A DNA stretch of 64,000 nt, from the NCBI RefSeq assembly GCF_023150065.1, contig NZ_JAKLLN010000003.1:176142-240141 (forward strand). Reading direction: 5' to 3'. Numbering within the stretch: position 1 is the stretch's first letter; each line of letters starts with the position of its first letter. The stretch is from Zoogloea sp. GTDB lineage: Bacteria > Pseudomonadota > Gammaproteobacteria > Burkholderiales > Rhodocyclaceae. The position numbers and the translations under genes were made by a program. Under the pieces are notes generated by a model. It made no database searches, was not told where the DNA came from, and saw only the letters and a program-made list of their open reading frames with translations. Below, one piece after another: positions 33,862-43,702 of the stretch.

Positions 33862-35694
33862 ATGGATCGGAAAGCACGGCCGGGTGTCGTGAGAAGTGTT
33901 ATCGGGGGGCTGTGGCGGGCGATTGACCGCTTCCGGCAGATCAGTCTCAACATCCTGTTCATCGCGGTGGTGGTCTTTCTGGTGGCTGGCTGGCTGGCAG
34001 CCCGGCCGACGCCCCTGCCCTCGGACGTGGCGCTCTTGATCGCCCCGAGCGGGCAGCTGGTCGAGCAGCGCACCGTGCGCAGCGCCATGAGCGTGCTGCA
34101 GGGTGGCGACGGCATCCGCCAGATCCTGCTGCGCGATGTGGTGGACTCCATCCGCGCCGCCGCCACCGACCCGCGCATCAAGGCCCTGGTGATCGAGACC
34201 GACGGCCTGGCCGGCACCGGCCTGCCCAAGCTGCAGGAGATCGCCGCGGCGGTGGCCGAGTTCCGCAAGACGGGCAAGAAGGTCTATGCCCACGGCAAGA
34301 ACTTCAACCAGGTCCAGTACCACCTGGCCGCCCAGGGCGATGAAGTCTTCGTCAGCCCGGACGGTTACGTCTTCCTGTCGGGCTTCGGACGCTTCCCCAC
34401 CTACTACAAGGGCCTCTTCGAACAGGTCGGCGTGAAGATGCAGATCTTCCGGGTGGGCACCTACAAGTCCTTCGTCGAGCCCTACACCCGCAGCGACATG
34501 TCGCCGGAAGACCGGGAGGCCACCCGCGACTACCTGGACGCCGCCTGGAAGGCCTACCAGGCCGACATCGTGGCGGTGCGCCCCAAGGCCGCCGCCCACC
34601 TGGCCCGCTATGTGGGCGATACCGCGGCCCTGCTGGCGGAATCCGGGGGCGACGCAGCCCGCATGGCCCTGGGCGCCGGGCTGGTGGATGGCCTGAAGAC
34701 CGCCGACGAGTGGCGTGAGCACCTCAAGGCCCAGCTCGGGGCCGGTGAGCAGGGCAAGGGTTACAAGCACGTGGACATGGGCACCTACATCTCGCGGATG
34801 CGTGAGGAAACCACCGCCCCCGCAGACAAGATCGGCGTGGTGGTGGCCCAGGGCGCCATCGTCGATGGGGAGCAGCCCTCCGGCGTGGTGGGGGGCGACA
34901 CCGTGGCCGGGCTGATCCGCCAGGCCCGGGAAGACAAATCCATCAAGGCCGTGGTGCTGCGGGTGGACAGCCCGGGCGGCAGCGCCACCGCCTCCGAGGT
35001 GATCCGTCGCGAGCTGGAGCTGACCCGCCAGGCCGGCAAGCCGGTGGTCGTCTCCATGGGCTCGGTGGCGGCCTCAGGTGGTTACTGGATCAGCATGGCC
35101 GCCGACGAGGTCTGGGCCGGGCGCAGCACCCTCACCGGGTCCATCGGCATCTTTGCGATGCTGCCGGATCTGTCGGGCCCCCTGAACAAGCTCGGCCTGG
35201 CGGTGGACGGCGTGGGCACCACCCCCCTGTCCGGCGGCCTTGATCCCCGCCGCCCCCTCGACCCGCAGGTGGCCGGGGTGCTCCAGCAGAGCATCGAGTT
35301 CGGCTACAAGCGCTTCCTCGAGCTGGTGGGCAAGAGCCGCAAGATGGACGTGGCGGCCGTGGACCAGGTGGCCCAGGGCCGCGTGTGGCTGGGCAGTCAG
35401 GCAAAGGAAAAGGGCCTGGTGGACAAGATCGGCGGCCTTGACGAAGCCATCCAGGCCGCCGCCAGCCGCGCCCATATCAAGGAGTACGAAGTCAGCTACG
35501 TGGAGAAGCCCCTGTCCCCGCGGGACCAGCTGCTCTCCAAGCTGCTCGACAATGGCGAGGACGCCGAAGGGGCCCGGGCACGGGTTTCACTGGTGGACAG
35601 CACGCTGGCCAGACTGCGCAGTGAGCTGGAAGGCCTGGCCCTGTGGAACGACCCGGGGCACATGTATCTGCACTGCCAGTGCGAGGCGCCCTGA
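33862..35694 (+). CDS. sppA: Signal peptide peptidase SppA, 67K type
   Basis: 610 residues from ATG 33862, with TGGAGAG five bases before; the longer reading is not protein-like. One N-terminal membrane anchor (ISLNILFIAVVVFLVAGWLAA) precedes two tandem S49 domains. By alignment from memory to E. coli SppA, the general base is Lys202 (RVGTYKSFVEPY) and the nucleophile Ser405 (VAASGGYWISM). It degrades cleaved signal peptides in the inner membrane. Monocistronic; a strong palindromic repeat follows the stop. Confidence 0.95.
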   Translation: MDRKARPGVVRSVIGGLWRAIDRFRQISLNILFIAVVVFLVAGWLAARPTPLPSDVALLIAPSGQLVEQRTVRSAMSVLQGGDGIRQILLRDVVDSIRAAATDPRIKALVIETDGLAGTGLPKLQEIAAAVAEFRKTGKKVYAHGKNFNQVQYHLAAQGDEVFVSPDGYVFLSGFGRFPTYYKGLFEQVGVKMQIFRVGTYKSFVEPYTRSDMSPEDREATRDYLDAAWKAYQADIVAVRPKAAAHLARYVGDTAALLAESGGDAARMALGAGLVDGLKTADEWREHLKAQLGAGEQGKGYKHVDMGTYISRMREETTAPADKIGVVVAQGAIVDGEQPSGVVGGDTVAGLIRQAREDKSIKAVVLRVDSPGGSATASEVIRRELELTRQAGKPVVVSMGSVAASGGYWISMAADEVWAGRSTLTGSIGIFAMLPDLSGPLNKLGLAVDGVGTTPLSGGLDPRRPLDPQVAGVLQQSIEFGYKRFLELVGKSRKMDVAAVDQVAQGRVWLGSQAKEKGLVDKIGGLDEAIQAAASRAHIKEYEVSYVEKPLSPRDQLLSKLLDNGEDAEGARARVSLVDSTLARLRSELEGLALWNDPGHMYLHCQCEAP

Positions 35695-35727
35695 GCACTG
35701 GTGAAGAAGCCCTCAGTTTGAGGCTCG

Positions 35728-35753
35728 GTAGGGGCGACTGAAGTCGCCCCTAC
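35728..35753. repeat. Palindromic intergenic repeat, copy 2
   Basis: A 26-base near-perfect hairpin: arm GTAGGGGCGACT, loop GA, arm AGTCGCCCCTAC. It shares its first 12 bases with the copy at 29784. It also lies between two converging genes (sppA and the DUF2782 gene), supporting a role in ending transcripts or protecting 3' ends. Confidence 0.8.
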
Positions 35754-35780
35754 GCGTCTTGCCAACGCAGCCGGTATGCC

Positions 35781-36119
35781 CTACCAGCGCTTGATCACCC
35801 ACTTGGGCACGCGGATGCCGCTGTCCTGGGCGTCGCGGCGGGTGAAGTCGCCGTTGCCGATATCGTCGTAGAGGTAATAGGGCACGCCCCCCGGCGGGGT
35901 GACCTTGACCATGTAGAGCTGGCCATTGACCCGGTATTCCTCCACCGTGTCCTCGCCCTTCTTCGTGATGGTGACCTGGGGCTCGGCGGCCTGGTCGAGC
36001 TCCATGCCCGGCGGCGGGGGCGGCGGTTCGGGCAGGGGTTCGAGCTTGGGGGGCTGCTGGGCCCAGGCCGGGGCGGCGAGGGCGAGCAACAGGGCGGCAA
36101 TGTAAGGTGCGCGGGGCAT
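35781..36119 (-). CDS. DUF2782 family periplasmic protein
   Basis: 112 residues from ATG 36119 with an AGGAGATAA ribosome site. The signal peptide ends at AWA-QQ. A Pro/Glu linker (PPKLEPLPEPPPPPPG) leads to the DUF2782 core (YRVNGQLYMVKVTPPGGVPYYLYDD) and a basic aromatic end (VPKWVIKRW). Function unknown. In related genomes it often sits near polA, and here polA is ~0.8 kb away with only the LOG gene between. Confidence 0.87.
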   Translation of the reverse strand: MPRAPYIAALLLALAAPAWAQQPPKLEPLPEPPPPPPGMELDQAAEPQVTITKKGEDTVEEYRVNGQLYMVKVTPPGGVPYYLYDDIGNGDFTRRDAQDSGIRVPKWVIKRW

Positions 36120-36167
36120 TTTCGTTATCTCCTGGCTATGCCGCAATTGTAACCCCTGGCCGATCGG

Positions 36168-36893
36168 CTACAGGTTGAGCATCAGCTCGTGCTCTTCGGG
36201 CAGGGGCAGGAAGCCGCGGCTCTGGTAGTGATCGAAGATGGCATCCACCACCTTTTCCGGCTCGTCGATCACCTGGATCAGGTCCAGATCGTCCGGATTG
36301 ACCATACCCTCGGCCACCAGCCGCTCCTTGAACCAGTCGATCAGCCCGCGCCAGAAAGGTTCATGCACCAGGATCACCGGGATCTTGCGGCTCTTGCCGG
36401 TCTGGATCAGGGTCATCGCCTCGAGCAGTTCGTCCAGGGTGCCGAAGCCACCGGGCATCACCACGTAGGCCGTGGCGAACTTGACGAACATGAACTTGCG
36501 CGCGAAGAAGTGCTGGAAGGTCTGGGAGATGTCCTGATAGGGGTTGGCCTGCTGCTCCATGGGCAGCTGGATGTTGAGCCCCACGCTGGGCGACTTGCCG
36601 AAGTAGGCCCCCTTGTTGGCCGCCTCCATGATGCCGGGGCCGCCCCCCGAGATCACCGAGAAGCCCGCATCCGACAGCAGCCGGGCGATCCGCTCGGTGG
36701 TGGCGTAGTAGGGGTGATCGGGCTTGGTGCGGGCGCTGCCGAAGATGGACACCGCCGGGCGGATGGGCTTGAGCCGCTCAGTCGCCTCGACGAACTCTGC
36801 CATAATCCCGAAAATCCGCCACGACTCCCTGGCCGTGAAGTTCTGCGCCGCCGTGCTCGGCGCCATCCGGGGAAGTTTGTCTTTTGCAGTCAT
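36168..36893 (-). CDS. LOG-family (TIGR00730-like) nucleotide phosphoribohydrolase
   Basis: 241 residues from ATG 36893; ATG 36866 is a possible alternative since no good ribosome site marks either. Rossmann-like fold with SIFGSARTKPDHPYY, SGGGPGIMEAANKGA and the hallmark MPGGFGTLDELLEA (PGGxGTxxE). The family was long called lysine decarboxylase-like; characterised members split nucleoside monophosphates to free base and ribose 5-phosphate. Divergent from polA (58-base gap). Confidence 0.9.
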   Translation of the reverse strand: MTAKDKLPRMAPSTAAQNFTARESWRIFGIMAEFVEATERLKPIRPAVSIFGSARTKPDHPYYATTERIARLLSDAGFSVISGGGPGIMEAANKGAYFGKSPSVGLNIQLPMEQQANPYQDISQTFQHFFARKFMFVKFATAYVVMPGGFGTLDELLEAMTLIQTGKSRKIPVILVHEPFWRGLIDWFKERLVAEGMVNPDDLDLIQVIDEPEKVVDAIFDHYQSRGFLPLPEEHELMLNL

Positions 36894-36951
36894 TGATTTT
36901 CTGATTGAGGAGTGCGGGAGGCCCGGCTTGCCCGGCCCTCCCCGATTGCCC

Positions 36952-39675
36952 ATGCCGACCCTGCTGCTCGTCGACGGTTCCAGTTACCTGTACCGCGCCT
37001 TCCATGCCCTGCCCGATCTGCGCAACTCGGCGGGCGAGCCGACCGGTGCCGTGCGCGGGGTGCTGTCCATGCTACGTCGCCTCGAATCCGACTACAAGGC
37101 GGAGTATCGCGCCTGCGTATTCGACGCCAAGGGCAAGACCTTCCGCGACGAGTGGTTTCCAGACTACAAGGCCCAGCGCCCGCCCATGCCCGACGACCTG
37201 CGGGCCCAGATCGAGCCCCTGCACGAAGCGGTGAAAGCCGAAGGCTGGCCGCTGCTGATGGAGGACGGCGTGGAGGCCGACGACGTGATCGGCACCCTCA
37301 CCCGCCGGGCCGTGGAGGCCGGCTGGGAGGTGGTCATCTCCACCGGCGACAAGGATCTGACCCAGCTCGTCCAGCCCGGCGTGCGCTGGGTGAACACCAT
37401 GAGCGAGGAGGTGCTGGACGAAGCCGGCGTGACCGCCAAGTTCGGCGTGCCGCCGAATCTCATCGTCGACTACCTCACCCTGATCGGCGACACCGTGGAC
37501 AACGTGCCCGGCGTGGAGAAGTGCGGCCCCAAGACGGCCGTCAAATGGCTCACCGAATACGGCAATCTGGACAACCTGGTCGCCAACGCCGACAAGGTGA
37601 GCGGCAAGGTCGGTGAAAACCTGCGCAAGCACCTGGACTTCCTGCCCCTCGGGCGACGGCTGGTCACCGTGGTCACCGACCTCAAGCTGCCCGTCGGACC
37701 CGCCGACCTGCCCGCCCGGGAGGACGACAAGGAAGCCCTGGCCGCCGTCTACCGGCGCATGGAATTCAAAGGCTGGCTGAAGGAGCTGGAAGAGGGCGTC
37801 CATCGCCCGGTGGCAGCGCCTGCAGACCAGGCCGCCCCCGTGGAAGCCCCGGGCGAACCCGGCGCCCACCGCACAGGCTACGAAACCCTGCTCGACCGCA
37901 GCGCCCTGGACGCCTGGCTGGCAAGGATCTCCGCCGCCAGCCTCACCGCCTTCGATACCGAGACCACCGGCCTCGACCCCATGGTGGCCACCCTGGTGGG
38001 CATGTCCTTCGCCACCGTCGAGGGCGAGGCCGCCTACCTGCCCCTGGCCCACACCTACGCCGACGCCCCGGCCCAGCTGCCCCTGGCCGAAGCGCTCGAC
38101 GTGCTGCGCCCCTGGCTCGAATCCGACACCCACCGCAAGGTCGGCCAGAACCTCAAGTACGACGCCCACATCCTGGCCAACCACGGCATTGCCCTGGCCG
38201 GCATTGCCGACGACACCCTGCTCGAGTCCTACATCCTCGAGAGCGACAAGTCCCACGACATGGACTCCCTGTCCAGCCGCCACCTGGGCATCAAGACCCT
38301 CACCTACGCCGAGGTCTGCGGCAAGGGCGCCAAGCAGATCGGCTTTGGCGAGGTGGAGCTGGCCCGGGCCACCGAATACGCCGCCGAAGACGCCGACATC
38401 ACCCTGCGCCTGCACCACGCCCTGTCACGCCAGCTGGAGGCCGAGCCCACCCTCGCCGCCCTCTACCGGGACGTGGAGCTGCCCACCGCCCGGGTGCTCT
38501 TCGAGATGGAACGCAACGGCGTGCTGATCGACGATTTCCTGCTCGCCCAGCACTCCGAGGAGCTCGGCCGCCGCCTGCACGAGCTGGAGCTGCAGGCCCA
38601 TGAGCTGGCCGGCCAGCCCTTCAACCTGGGTTCGCCCAAGCAGCTCGGCGAGATCCTGTTCACCAAGCTGGGCCTGCCGGTGGTCAAGAAGACCGCCACC
38701 GGCCAGCCCTCCACCGATGAAGACGTGCTCACCCAGCTGGCCGAGGACTACCCCCTGCCCAAGCTGCTGCTGGAGCACCGCAGCCTGGCCAAGCTCAAGA
38801 ACACCTACACCGACAAGCTGCCGCTGATGGTGAACCGCCGCACCGGCCGGGTGCACACCAGCTTCAGCCAGGCCGTGGCCGTCACCGGGCGCCTCGCCAG
38901 CACCGAGCCCAACCTGCAGAACATCCCCATCCGCACCCCGGAAGGCCGCCGCATCCGCGCCGCCTTCATCGCCCCGGCGGGCCACAGGATCGTGTCGGCC
39001 GACTATTCGCAGATCGAGCTGCGCATCATGGCCCACCTGTCCGCCGACCCGGGCCTGCTCAAGGCCTTTGCCGAAGGCGAGGACGTGCACCGCGCCACCG
39101 CCGCCGAGATCTTCGGCATCACCCCGCTGGAAGTCAGCAGCGAGCAGCGCCGCTACGCCAAGGTGATCAACTTCGGCCTGATCTACGGCATGAGCGCCCA
39201 CGGCCTGGCCAAGAACCTGGGCATCGACCGGGTCGCCGCCGCCAACTACATCGACCGCTACTTCGCCCGCTACCCCGGTGTGGCCGCTTACATGGAGCGC
39301 ACCCGTACCGAGGCCAAGCTCCAAGGCTACGTCGAGACGGTGTTCGGGCGCCGCCTGCACCTGCCCGAGATCCGCGCCCAGCAGGTGGGCCGCCGCCAGG
39401 CCGCCGAGCGGGCCGCCATCAACGCCCCCATGCAGGGCACCGCCGCCGACCTGATCAAGAAGGCCATGATCGCCACCTCGGCCTGGCTCCGCGAGTCCGG
39501 CGTGAAGAGCAAGCTCATCCTGCAGGTGCACGATGAGCTGGTGCTCGAAGTGCCCGACGACGAGGTCGCCCTGATCCGCGAACAGCTGCCCCGCCTGATG
39601 GCCGGCGTGGCGCAACTTTCCGTGCCCCTGGTTGCCGAAGTGGGCGTCGGCGCAAACTGGGACGAAGCCCATTGA
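36952..39675 (+). CDS. polA: DNA polymerase I
   Basis: 907 residues from ATG 36952. Three domains in order: 5'-3' flap exonuclease (LLLVDGSSYLYRAFHAL, VEADDVIGTL, STGDKDLTQLV), 3'-5' exonuclease with intact motif I (AFDTETTGLDPM) and KVGQNLKYDAHIL, and the A-family polymerase with motif A (DYSQIELRIMAHLS), motif B (RRYAKVINFGLIYGMS) and motif C (QVHDELVLEV). All catalytic acids are visible, so proofreading should be active. Fills Okazaki and repair gaps. A lipoprotein gene starts 18 bases later. Confidence 0.98.
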   Translation: MPTLLLVDGSSYLYRAFHALPDLRNSAGEPTGAVRGVLSMLRRLESDYKAEYRACVFDAKGKTFRDEWFPDYKAQRPPMPDDLRAQIEPLHEAVKAEGWPLLMEDGVEADDVIGTLTRRAVEAGWEVVISTGDKDLTQLVQPGVRWVNTMSEEVLDEAGVTAKFGVPPNLIVDYLTLIGDTVDNVPGVEKCGPKTAVKWLTEYGNLDNLVANADKVSGKVGENLRKHLDFLPLGRRLVTVVTDLKLPVGPADLPAREDDKEALAAVYRRMEFKGWLKELEEGVHRPVAAPADQAAPVEAPGEPGAHRTGYETLLDRSALDAWLARISAASLTAFDTETTGLDPMVATLVGMSFATVEGEAAYLPLAHTYADAPAQLPLAEALDVLRPWLESDTHRKVGQNLKYDAHILANHGIALAGIADDTLLESYILESDKSHDMDSLSSRHLGIKTLTYAEVCGKGAKQIGFGEVELARATEYAAEDADITLRLHHALSRQLEAEPTLAALYRDVELPTARVLFEMERNGVLIDDFLLAQHSEELGRRLHELELQAHELAGQPFNLGSPKQLGEILFTKLGLPVVKKTATGQPSTDEDVLTQLAEDYPLPKLLLEHRSLAKLKNTYTDKLPLMVNRRTGRVHTSFSQAVAVTGRLASTEPNLQNIPIRTPEGRRIRAAFIAPAGHRIVSADYSQIELRIMAHLSADPGLLKAFAEGEDVHRATAAEIFGITPLEVSSEQRRYAKVINFGLIYGMSAHGLAKNLGIDRVAAANYIDRYFARYPGVAAYMERTRTEAKLQGYVETVFGRRLHLPEIRAQQVGRRQAAERAAINAPMQGTAADLIKKAMIATSAWLRESGVKSKLILQVHDELVLEVPDDEVALIREQLPRLMAGVAQLSVPLVAEVGVGANWDEAH

Positions 39676-39693
39676 GCCCCAACCCGGACCAGA

Positions 39694-40230
39694 ATGCCCT
39701 CCCCCATGCACCACCGCTTTACCGTACTCCTGCTCAGCTTCGCTCTCGCCGCCTGCAGCAGCCTGTCGTCCAAACCCAAGGACGAAAGCTACAAACTCGA
39801 GAACTTCACCCCCGACTCGCCCTATGAGCAGTCCTTCGAGATAAGCCCCGAAGCCGCCTGCGAAGCCGGGCGCCGGGCCCTGCTCAGCCAGGGCTACCTG
39901 ATCGACGAGAGCAAGCCTGACTCGGTGCGTGCCCGCAAGTACTTCCAGCCCGACCGCAGCACCCAGATCCAGCTCACCTTCAGCCTGTTCTGCCTTGCCG
40001 AGGATCAGGGCGACACCAAGGGGTCCGCCGTCTACGCCAACGTCCGCCAGGTGCGCGAAGAACTCAAGGCCGGCTCCGCCAGCACCGGCCTCAGCGTCAC
40101 CGGCATCGGCTCCCTGTCGCTGCCGTTTGGCGGCAACAACGAATCCCTGGTCAAGGTCGGCGAAGAGACCGTCACCGACGCCGAGTTCTACGGACGCTTC
40201 TTCGCCCTTATGCAATCCTTCATCCGATGA
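39694..40230 (+). CDS. DUF2242 family lipoprotein
   Basis: 178 residues (174 from the alternative ATG 39706). Lipobox LAAC at Cys21, with Ser-Ser after it, which favours outer-membrane sorting. The mature part has the DUF2242 look (EAACEAGRRALLSQGYLID, LTFSLFCLAEDQG, ANVRQVREELK). Three cysteines remain in the mature chain including the lipid one. Function unknown. Stop overlaps the transglycosylase start (ATGA). Confidence 0.85.
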   Translation: MPSPMHHRFTVLLLSFALAACSSLSSKPKDESYKLENFTPDSPYEQSFEISPEAACEAGRRALLSQGYLIDESKPDSVRARKYFQPDRSTQIQLTFSLFCLAEDQGDTKGSAVYANVRQVREELKAGSASTGLSVTGIGSLSLPFGGNNESLVKVGEETVTDAEFYGRFFALMQSFIR

Positions 40231-41444
40231 AGAAACTCACCCCACCGATCCTGAAGATCCTCCCCGCCCTCTTCGGCCTGCTGGCCGCCGGCCTGGCCCA
40301 CGCCGACGCCCCCGACCCCGCCCGCTTCACCCCCTGTGTGGCCGAGCTCAAGGCCGGCGCCCTGGCCCGGGGCGTCTCCGCCGCCGGCTACGAGCGCCTC
40401 ACCGCCAGCCTGCAGCCCGACCTGAAGGTGCTGGACTTTCTCGACTACCAGCCCGAGTTCCGCACCCCCATCTGGGACTACCTCTCTGGCCTGGTGGACG
40501 ACGAGCGCGTGGCCGACGGCCAGGCCATGCTCAAGCAGTGGGGCGACACCCTCAACGCCGTGGCCGCCCGCTACAAGGTCGACCCGGCCACCGTCGTTGC
40601 CGTGTGGGGCGTGGAGAGCAACTTCGGCCGCAACTTCGGCAGCCGCTCCCTGCTCGGCTCCCTGTCCACCCTGTCCTGCTACGGGCGCCGCCAGGCCTAC
40701 TTCCGCGGCGAGTTCTACGACGCCCTGAAGATCGTGGACGCCGGCGACGTGAAGGCCGAACAGATGGTCGGCTCCTGGGCCGGCGCCTTCGGCCACACCC
40801 AGTTCATGCCCTCCACCTTCCTGCGCCTGGCCGTGGATTTTGATGGCGACGGCCGCCGCGACCTGGTGGGCAGCGTGCCCGACGCCCTCGCCTCCACCGC
40901 CAACTTCCTCAGGAAGGCCGGCTGGCGCGAGGACGAAGTGTGGGGCTACGAAGTGCGCCTGCCCGCCGGCTTCGACACCAGCGGCGCCGGCCGGCGCAAC
41001 AAGCAGGCCCTATCCGCCTGGGCCGCCCGGGGCGTCAAGCGCATCGACGGCAGCCCCCTCGCCGGCGACGGCAGTGCCGGCCTGCTCCTGCCCGCTGGCC
41101 CGAAAGGCCCGGCCTTCCTGGTCTTCCGCAACTTCGACGCCATCTACGGCTACAACGCCGCCGAAAGCTACGCCCTGGCCATCGCCCATCTGTCCGACCG
41201 GCTGCGCGGCGCCGGCCCCTTCAGCACCCCCTGGCCCACCGACGACGCCGGCCTGTCCCGCGCCGAACGCCGCGAAGTGCAGACCCTGCTGGCCGCCCGC
41301 GGCCACGCCATCGGCGCCATCGACGGCATGCTCGGCGACGCCAGCCGGGCCGCCATCCGGGTCGAACAGCAGCGGCTGGGGCACAACGTGGATGGGCGGG
41401 CCGGGCAGAAGCTACTCAAGGCCCTCAAGGAGAACCGCGGATGA
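40227..41444 (+). CDS. Lytic murein transglycosylase, MltB family
   Basis: 405 residues; a signal peptide ends at AHA-D, and no lipobox, so soluble periplasmic rather than MltB-type lipoprotein. The SLT_2 domain carries the catalytic Glu130 ([13 protein letters not shown]) and the family strings [17 protein letters not shown]-type ([13 protein letters not shown]) and [12 protein letters not shown]. The C-terminal ~60 residues form a peptidoglycan-binding domain ([23 protein letters not shown]). It cleaves MurNAc-GlcNAc bonds to 1,6-anhydro ends. Overlaps both neighbours. Confidence 0.93.
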   Translation: MKKLTPPILKILPALFGLLAAGLAHADAPDPARFTPCVAELKAGALARGVSAAGYERLTASLQPDLKVLDFLDYQPEFRTPIWDYLSGLVDDERVADGQAMLKQWGDTLNAVAARYKVDPATVVAVWGVESNFGRNFGSRSLLGSLSTLSCYGRRQAYFRGEFYDALKIVDAGDVKAEQMVGSWAGAFGHTQFMPSTFLRLAVDFDGDGRRDLVGSVPDALASTANFLRKAGWREDEVWGYEVRLPAGFDTSGAGRRNKQALSAWAARGVKRIDGSPLAGDGSAGLLLPAGPKGPAFLVFRNFDAIYGYNAAESYALAIAHLSDRLRGAGPFSTPWPTDDAGLSRAERREVQTLLAARGHAIGAIDGMLGDASRAAIRVEQQRLGHNVDGRAGQKLLKALKENRG

Positions 41445-42283
41445 GCGCAGCCGCGTCCCACCCCGACGCCTCACCCCTCGGCAAGGCCGTCGCCTACGCC
41501 GAGCACTACGCCCCCGAGCTGCTCTTTCCCATCGCCCGCCAGGGCAAGCGGGACGAGATCGGTATCGCGCCCGGCGCCCTGCCCTTCATCGGCGAAGACC
41601 TGTGGACGGCCTTCGAGCTGTCGTGGCTCGGCCCCCGGGGCAAGCCCGAGGTGGCGCTGGCCCACTTCCGGGTGCCGGCGGATTCGCCCAATATCGTCGA
41701 ATCCAAGTCCTTCAAGCTCTACCTGAACGCCTTCAACCAGACCACCGTGGCCAGCGTGGCCGAGCTGGAGGCGACGCTGGCGCGGGATCTGTCGGCCGCG
41801 GCCGGCGCCCCCGTAACGGCGCAGGTGGAGCCCCTGTCGGGCCGGCCCCGGCGGGCCATTGGCTATCCCGAGGGCGTGCTGCTGGACACCCTGGACATCG
41901 AAGTCGACCGCTACACCCCCGACCCCGGCCTGCTGCGCGCCGACGCCAGCCAGCCCGAGGTGGAGGAGACCCTGTACTCCCACCTGCTCAAGTCCAACTG
42001 CCTGGTCACAGGCCAGCCGGACTGGGGCATGGTGGTGATCCGCTACCGGGGCGCGCCTATCGACCGGGAGGCCCTGCTGCGCTACATCATCTCCTTCCGC
42101 CGCCACAACGAATTCCACGAACAGTGCGTGGAGCGCATCTTCACCGACGTGCTGCGCCAGTGCCGGCCCACCGAGCTGTGCGTGTGGGCCCGCTACACCC
42201 GCCGCGGCGGGCTGGACATCAACCCCTGCCGGCGCACCGCGGGCCTGTCCGCGCCGGCGCTCCTTGCCGAAGTCCGCCAATGA
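41441..42283 (+). CDS. queF: NADPH-dependent 7-cyano-7-deazaguanine reductase QueF, type II
   Basis: 280 residues, the bimodular long form. The N-half carries the NADPH motif [15 protein letters not shown] and the C-half the catalytic Cys187 ([15 protein letters not shown]) and substrate Glu/His ([13 protein letters not shown]). It reduces preQ0 to preQ1 in queuosine tRNA modification. It is embedded between the transglycosylase and murB by ATGA overlaps, and no preQ1 riboswitch precedes it. Confidence 0.97.
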   Translation: MSAAASHPDASPLGKAVAYAEHYAPELLFPIARQGKRDEIGIAPGALPFIGEDLWTAFELSWLGPRGKPEVALAHFRVPADSPNIVESKSFKLYLNAFNQTTVASVAELEATLARDLSAAAGAPVTAQVEPLSGRPRRAIGYPEGVLLDTLDIEVDRYTPDPGLLRADASQPEVEETLYSHLLKSNCLVTGQPDWGMVVIRYRGAPIDREALLRYIISFRRHNEFHEQCVERIFTDVLRQCRPTELCVWARYTRRGGLDINPCRRTAGLSAPALLAEVRQ

Positions 42284-43341
42284 GCCGCAATCCCACCGTC
42301 TCCGCCGACAGCCTGCTGCGCCAGGGCGTGGCCCTCGACAGCCTCAACACCCTGCGCCTGCCCGCCCGGGCCGCGTGGTTTGCCGCAGTGGACGACGTGG
42401 ACGGCCTGCGCGCCGTGCTCGACGATCCACGGGTGGCCGGCCTGCCCCGGCTGGTGATCGGCGGCGGCTCCAACCTGGTGCTCACCGGCGACTTTCCCGG
42501 CCTGGTTCTGCACGTGGCCTTTCATGGCCGCAGCCGGGTGCAGGAGGACGCCGAGGCCTTCTACATCCGCGCCGGGGGCGGCGAGAACTGGCACGACTTC
42601 GTGCGCTGGACCCTGGAGATGGGCTGGCCCGGGCTGGAGAACCTGTCCCTGATCCCCGGCACCGTCGGCGCCGCGCCGGTGCAGAACATCGGCGCCTACG
42701 GCATCGAGATGGCCGAACATTTCTACAGCCTGCGCGCCTACGACCTGGAAACCGGCAAGACGGTGGGCTTCGACAAGGGCGACTGCGCCTTCGGCTACCG
42801 GGACAGCTTCTTCAAGCAGGCCGGCAAGGGCCGCTACCTCATCGCCGCCGTCACCTTCCGCCTGCCCAAGGCCTGGAAGGCCAGCACCGGCTACGCCGAC
42901 GTGGCCCGGGAGCTGGAAGCCCGGGGCATCACCCAGCCCAACGCCCTGCAGGTGTCGGACGCGGTCATCGCCATCCGTCGCCGCAAGCTGCCCGACCCGG
43001 ACGAGATCGGCAACGCCGGCAGCTTCTTCAAGAATCCGGTGGTGGACGCCGCCGAACACGCGCGCCTCATCGCCCTGCACCCGGGCCTGCCCAGCTACCC
43101 GCAGCCCGACGGCCGGGTCAAGCTGGCCGCCGGCTGGCTGATCGAACAGGCCGGCTGGAAGGGCCGGCGCCTGGGCCCGGTGGGCTGCTACGAGAAGCAG
43201 GCCCTGGTGCTGGTGAACCATGGCGGGGCCACGGGCGCCGACGTGGTGGCGGCCAGCGCCGCGGTGCAGGCCGAGGTACGGCAGCGCTTCGGCGTGAGCC
43301 TGGAGCCCGAGCCGGTGTTTGCCGGCCCCGGCGGCGTCTGA
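42280..43341 (+). CDS. murB: UDP-N-acetylenolpyruvoylglucosamine reductase
   Basis: 353 residues, type I MurB. FAD-binding loops IGGGSNLVL and [17 protein letters not shown], the substrate segment FGYRDSFFK, and the catalytic Ser in [12 protein letters not shown] are all present. It reduces the enolpyruvyl group to make UDP-MurNAc for peptidoglycan. Translationally coupled to queF. With the upstream transglycosylase and the nearby class A PBP, this region is rich in cell-wall genes. Confidence 0.97.
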   Translation: MSRNPTVSADSLLRQGVALDSLNTLRLPARAAWFAAVDDVDGLRAVLDDPRVAGLPRLVIGGGSNLVLTGDFPGLVLHVAFHGRSRVQEDAEAFYIRAGGGENWHDFVRWTLEMGWPGLENLSLIPGTVGAAPVQNIGAYGIEMAEHFYSLRAYDLETGKTVGFDKGDCAFGYRDSFFKQAGKGRYLIAAVTFRLPKAWKASTGYADVARELEARGITQPNALQVSDAVIAIRRRKLPDPDEIGNAGSFFKNPVVDAAEHARLIALHPGLPSYPQPDGRVKLAAGWLIEQAGWKGRRLGPVGCYEKQALVLVNHGGATGADVVAASAAVQAEVRQRFGVSLEPEPVFAGPGGV

Positions 43342-43354
43342 GCCCACAGGACGA

Positions 43355-43702
43355 ATGGCCATGTCCGAAACACCGTCACGCCCGCCCTTTCTGGCCCGCC
43401 TGCTGCGGCCCGGCCCCTTCCTGTTCATCGGGGTGATCTTCATCGCCCTGGGCCTCACGGCCCTGCGCTACACCGCGCTGCCCGCCATCGACAGCCTCGT
43501 CACCGCCTTCAGCGGGGGCGTGGACCAGCCGGACGGCCTCAACGCCGAGGCCAACTGGAACATGTTCATGGGCATGGCCCTGGGGCTGGTGGCCTTTGTG
43601 GGCTCGGTACTGGTGGCGGGTGGCGGCTTCCTGATCCGCACCCACCTGAAGGACGGCGACGCCCCCGCCGCCAGCGAAGTCAGCCCGCCAGACGCCGGAT
43701 GA
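43355..43702 (+). CDS. Small inner-membrane protein of unknown function
   Basis: 115 residues from ATG 43355 (CACAGGA upstream; ATG 43361 also possible). Two transmembrane helices (FLFIGVIFIALGLTAL and MALGLVAFVGSVLVAGGGFLI) flank a ~30-residue loop. No family recognised. Its 3' end overlaps the converging panE gene by 23 bases. Confidence 0.75.
   Translation: MAMSETPSRPPFLARLLRPGPFLFIGVIFIALGLTALRYTALPAIDSLVTAFSGGVDQPDGLNAEANWNMFMGMALGLVAFVGSVLVAGGGFLIRTHLKDGDAPAASEVSPPDAG

Noticed and set aside
36880-36910. FNR-like site near TTGATTTTCTGATT in the LOG/polA spacer
   Set aside because: The second half is TGATT, not ATCAA; no palindrome.
41400-41441. preQ1 riboswitch before queF
   Set aside because: queF starts inside the end of the upstream gene; there is no leader to fold.
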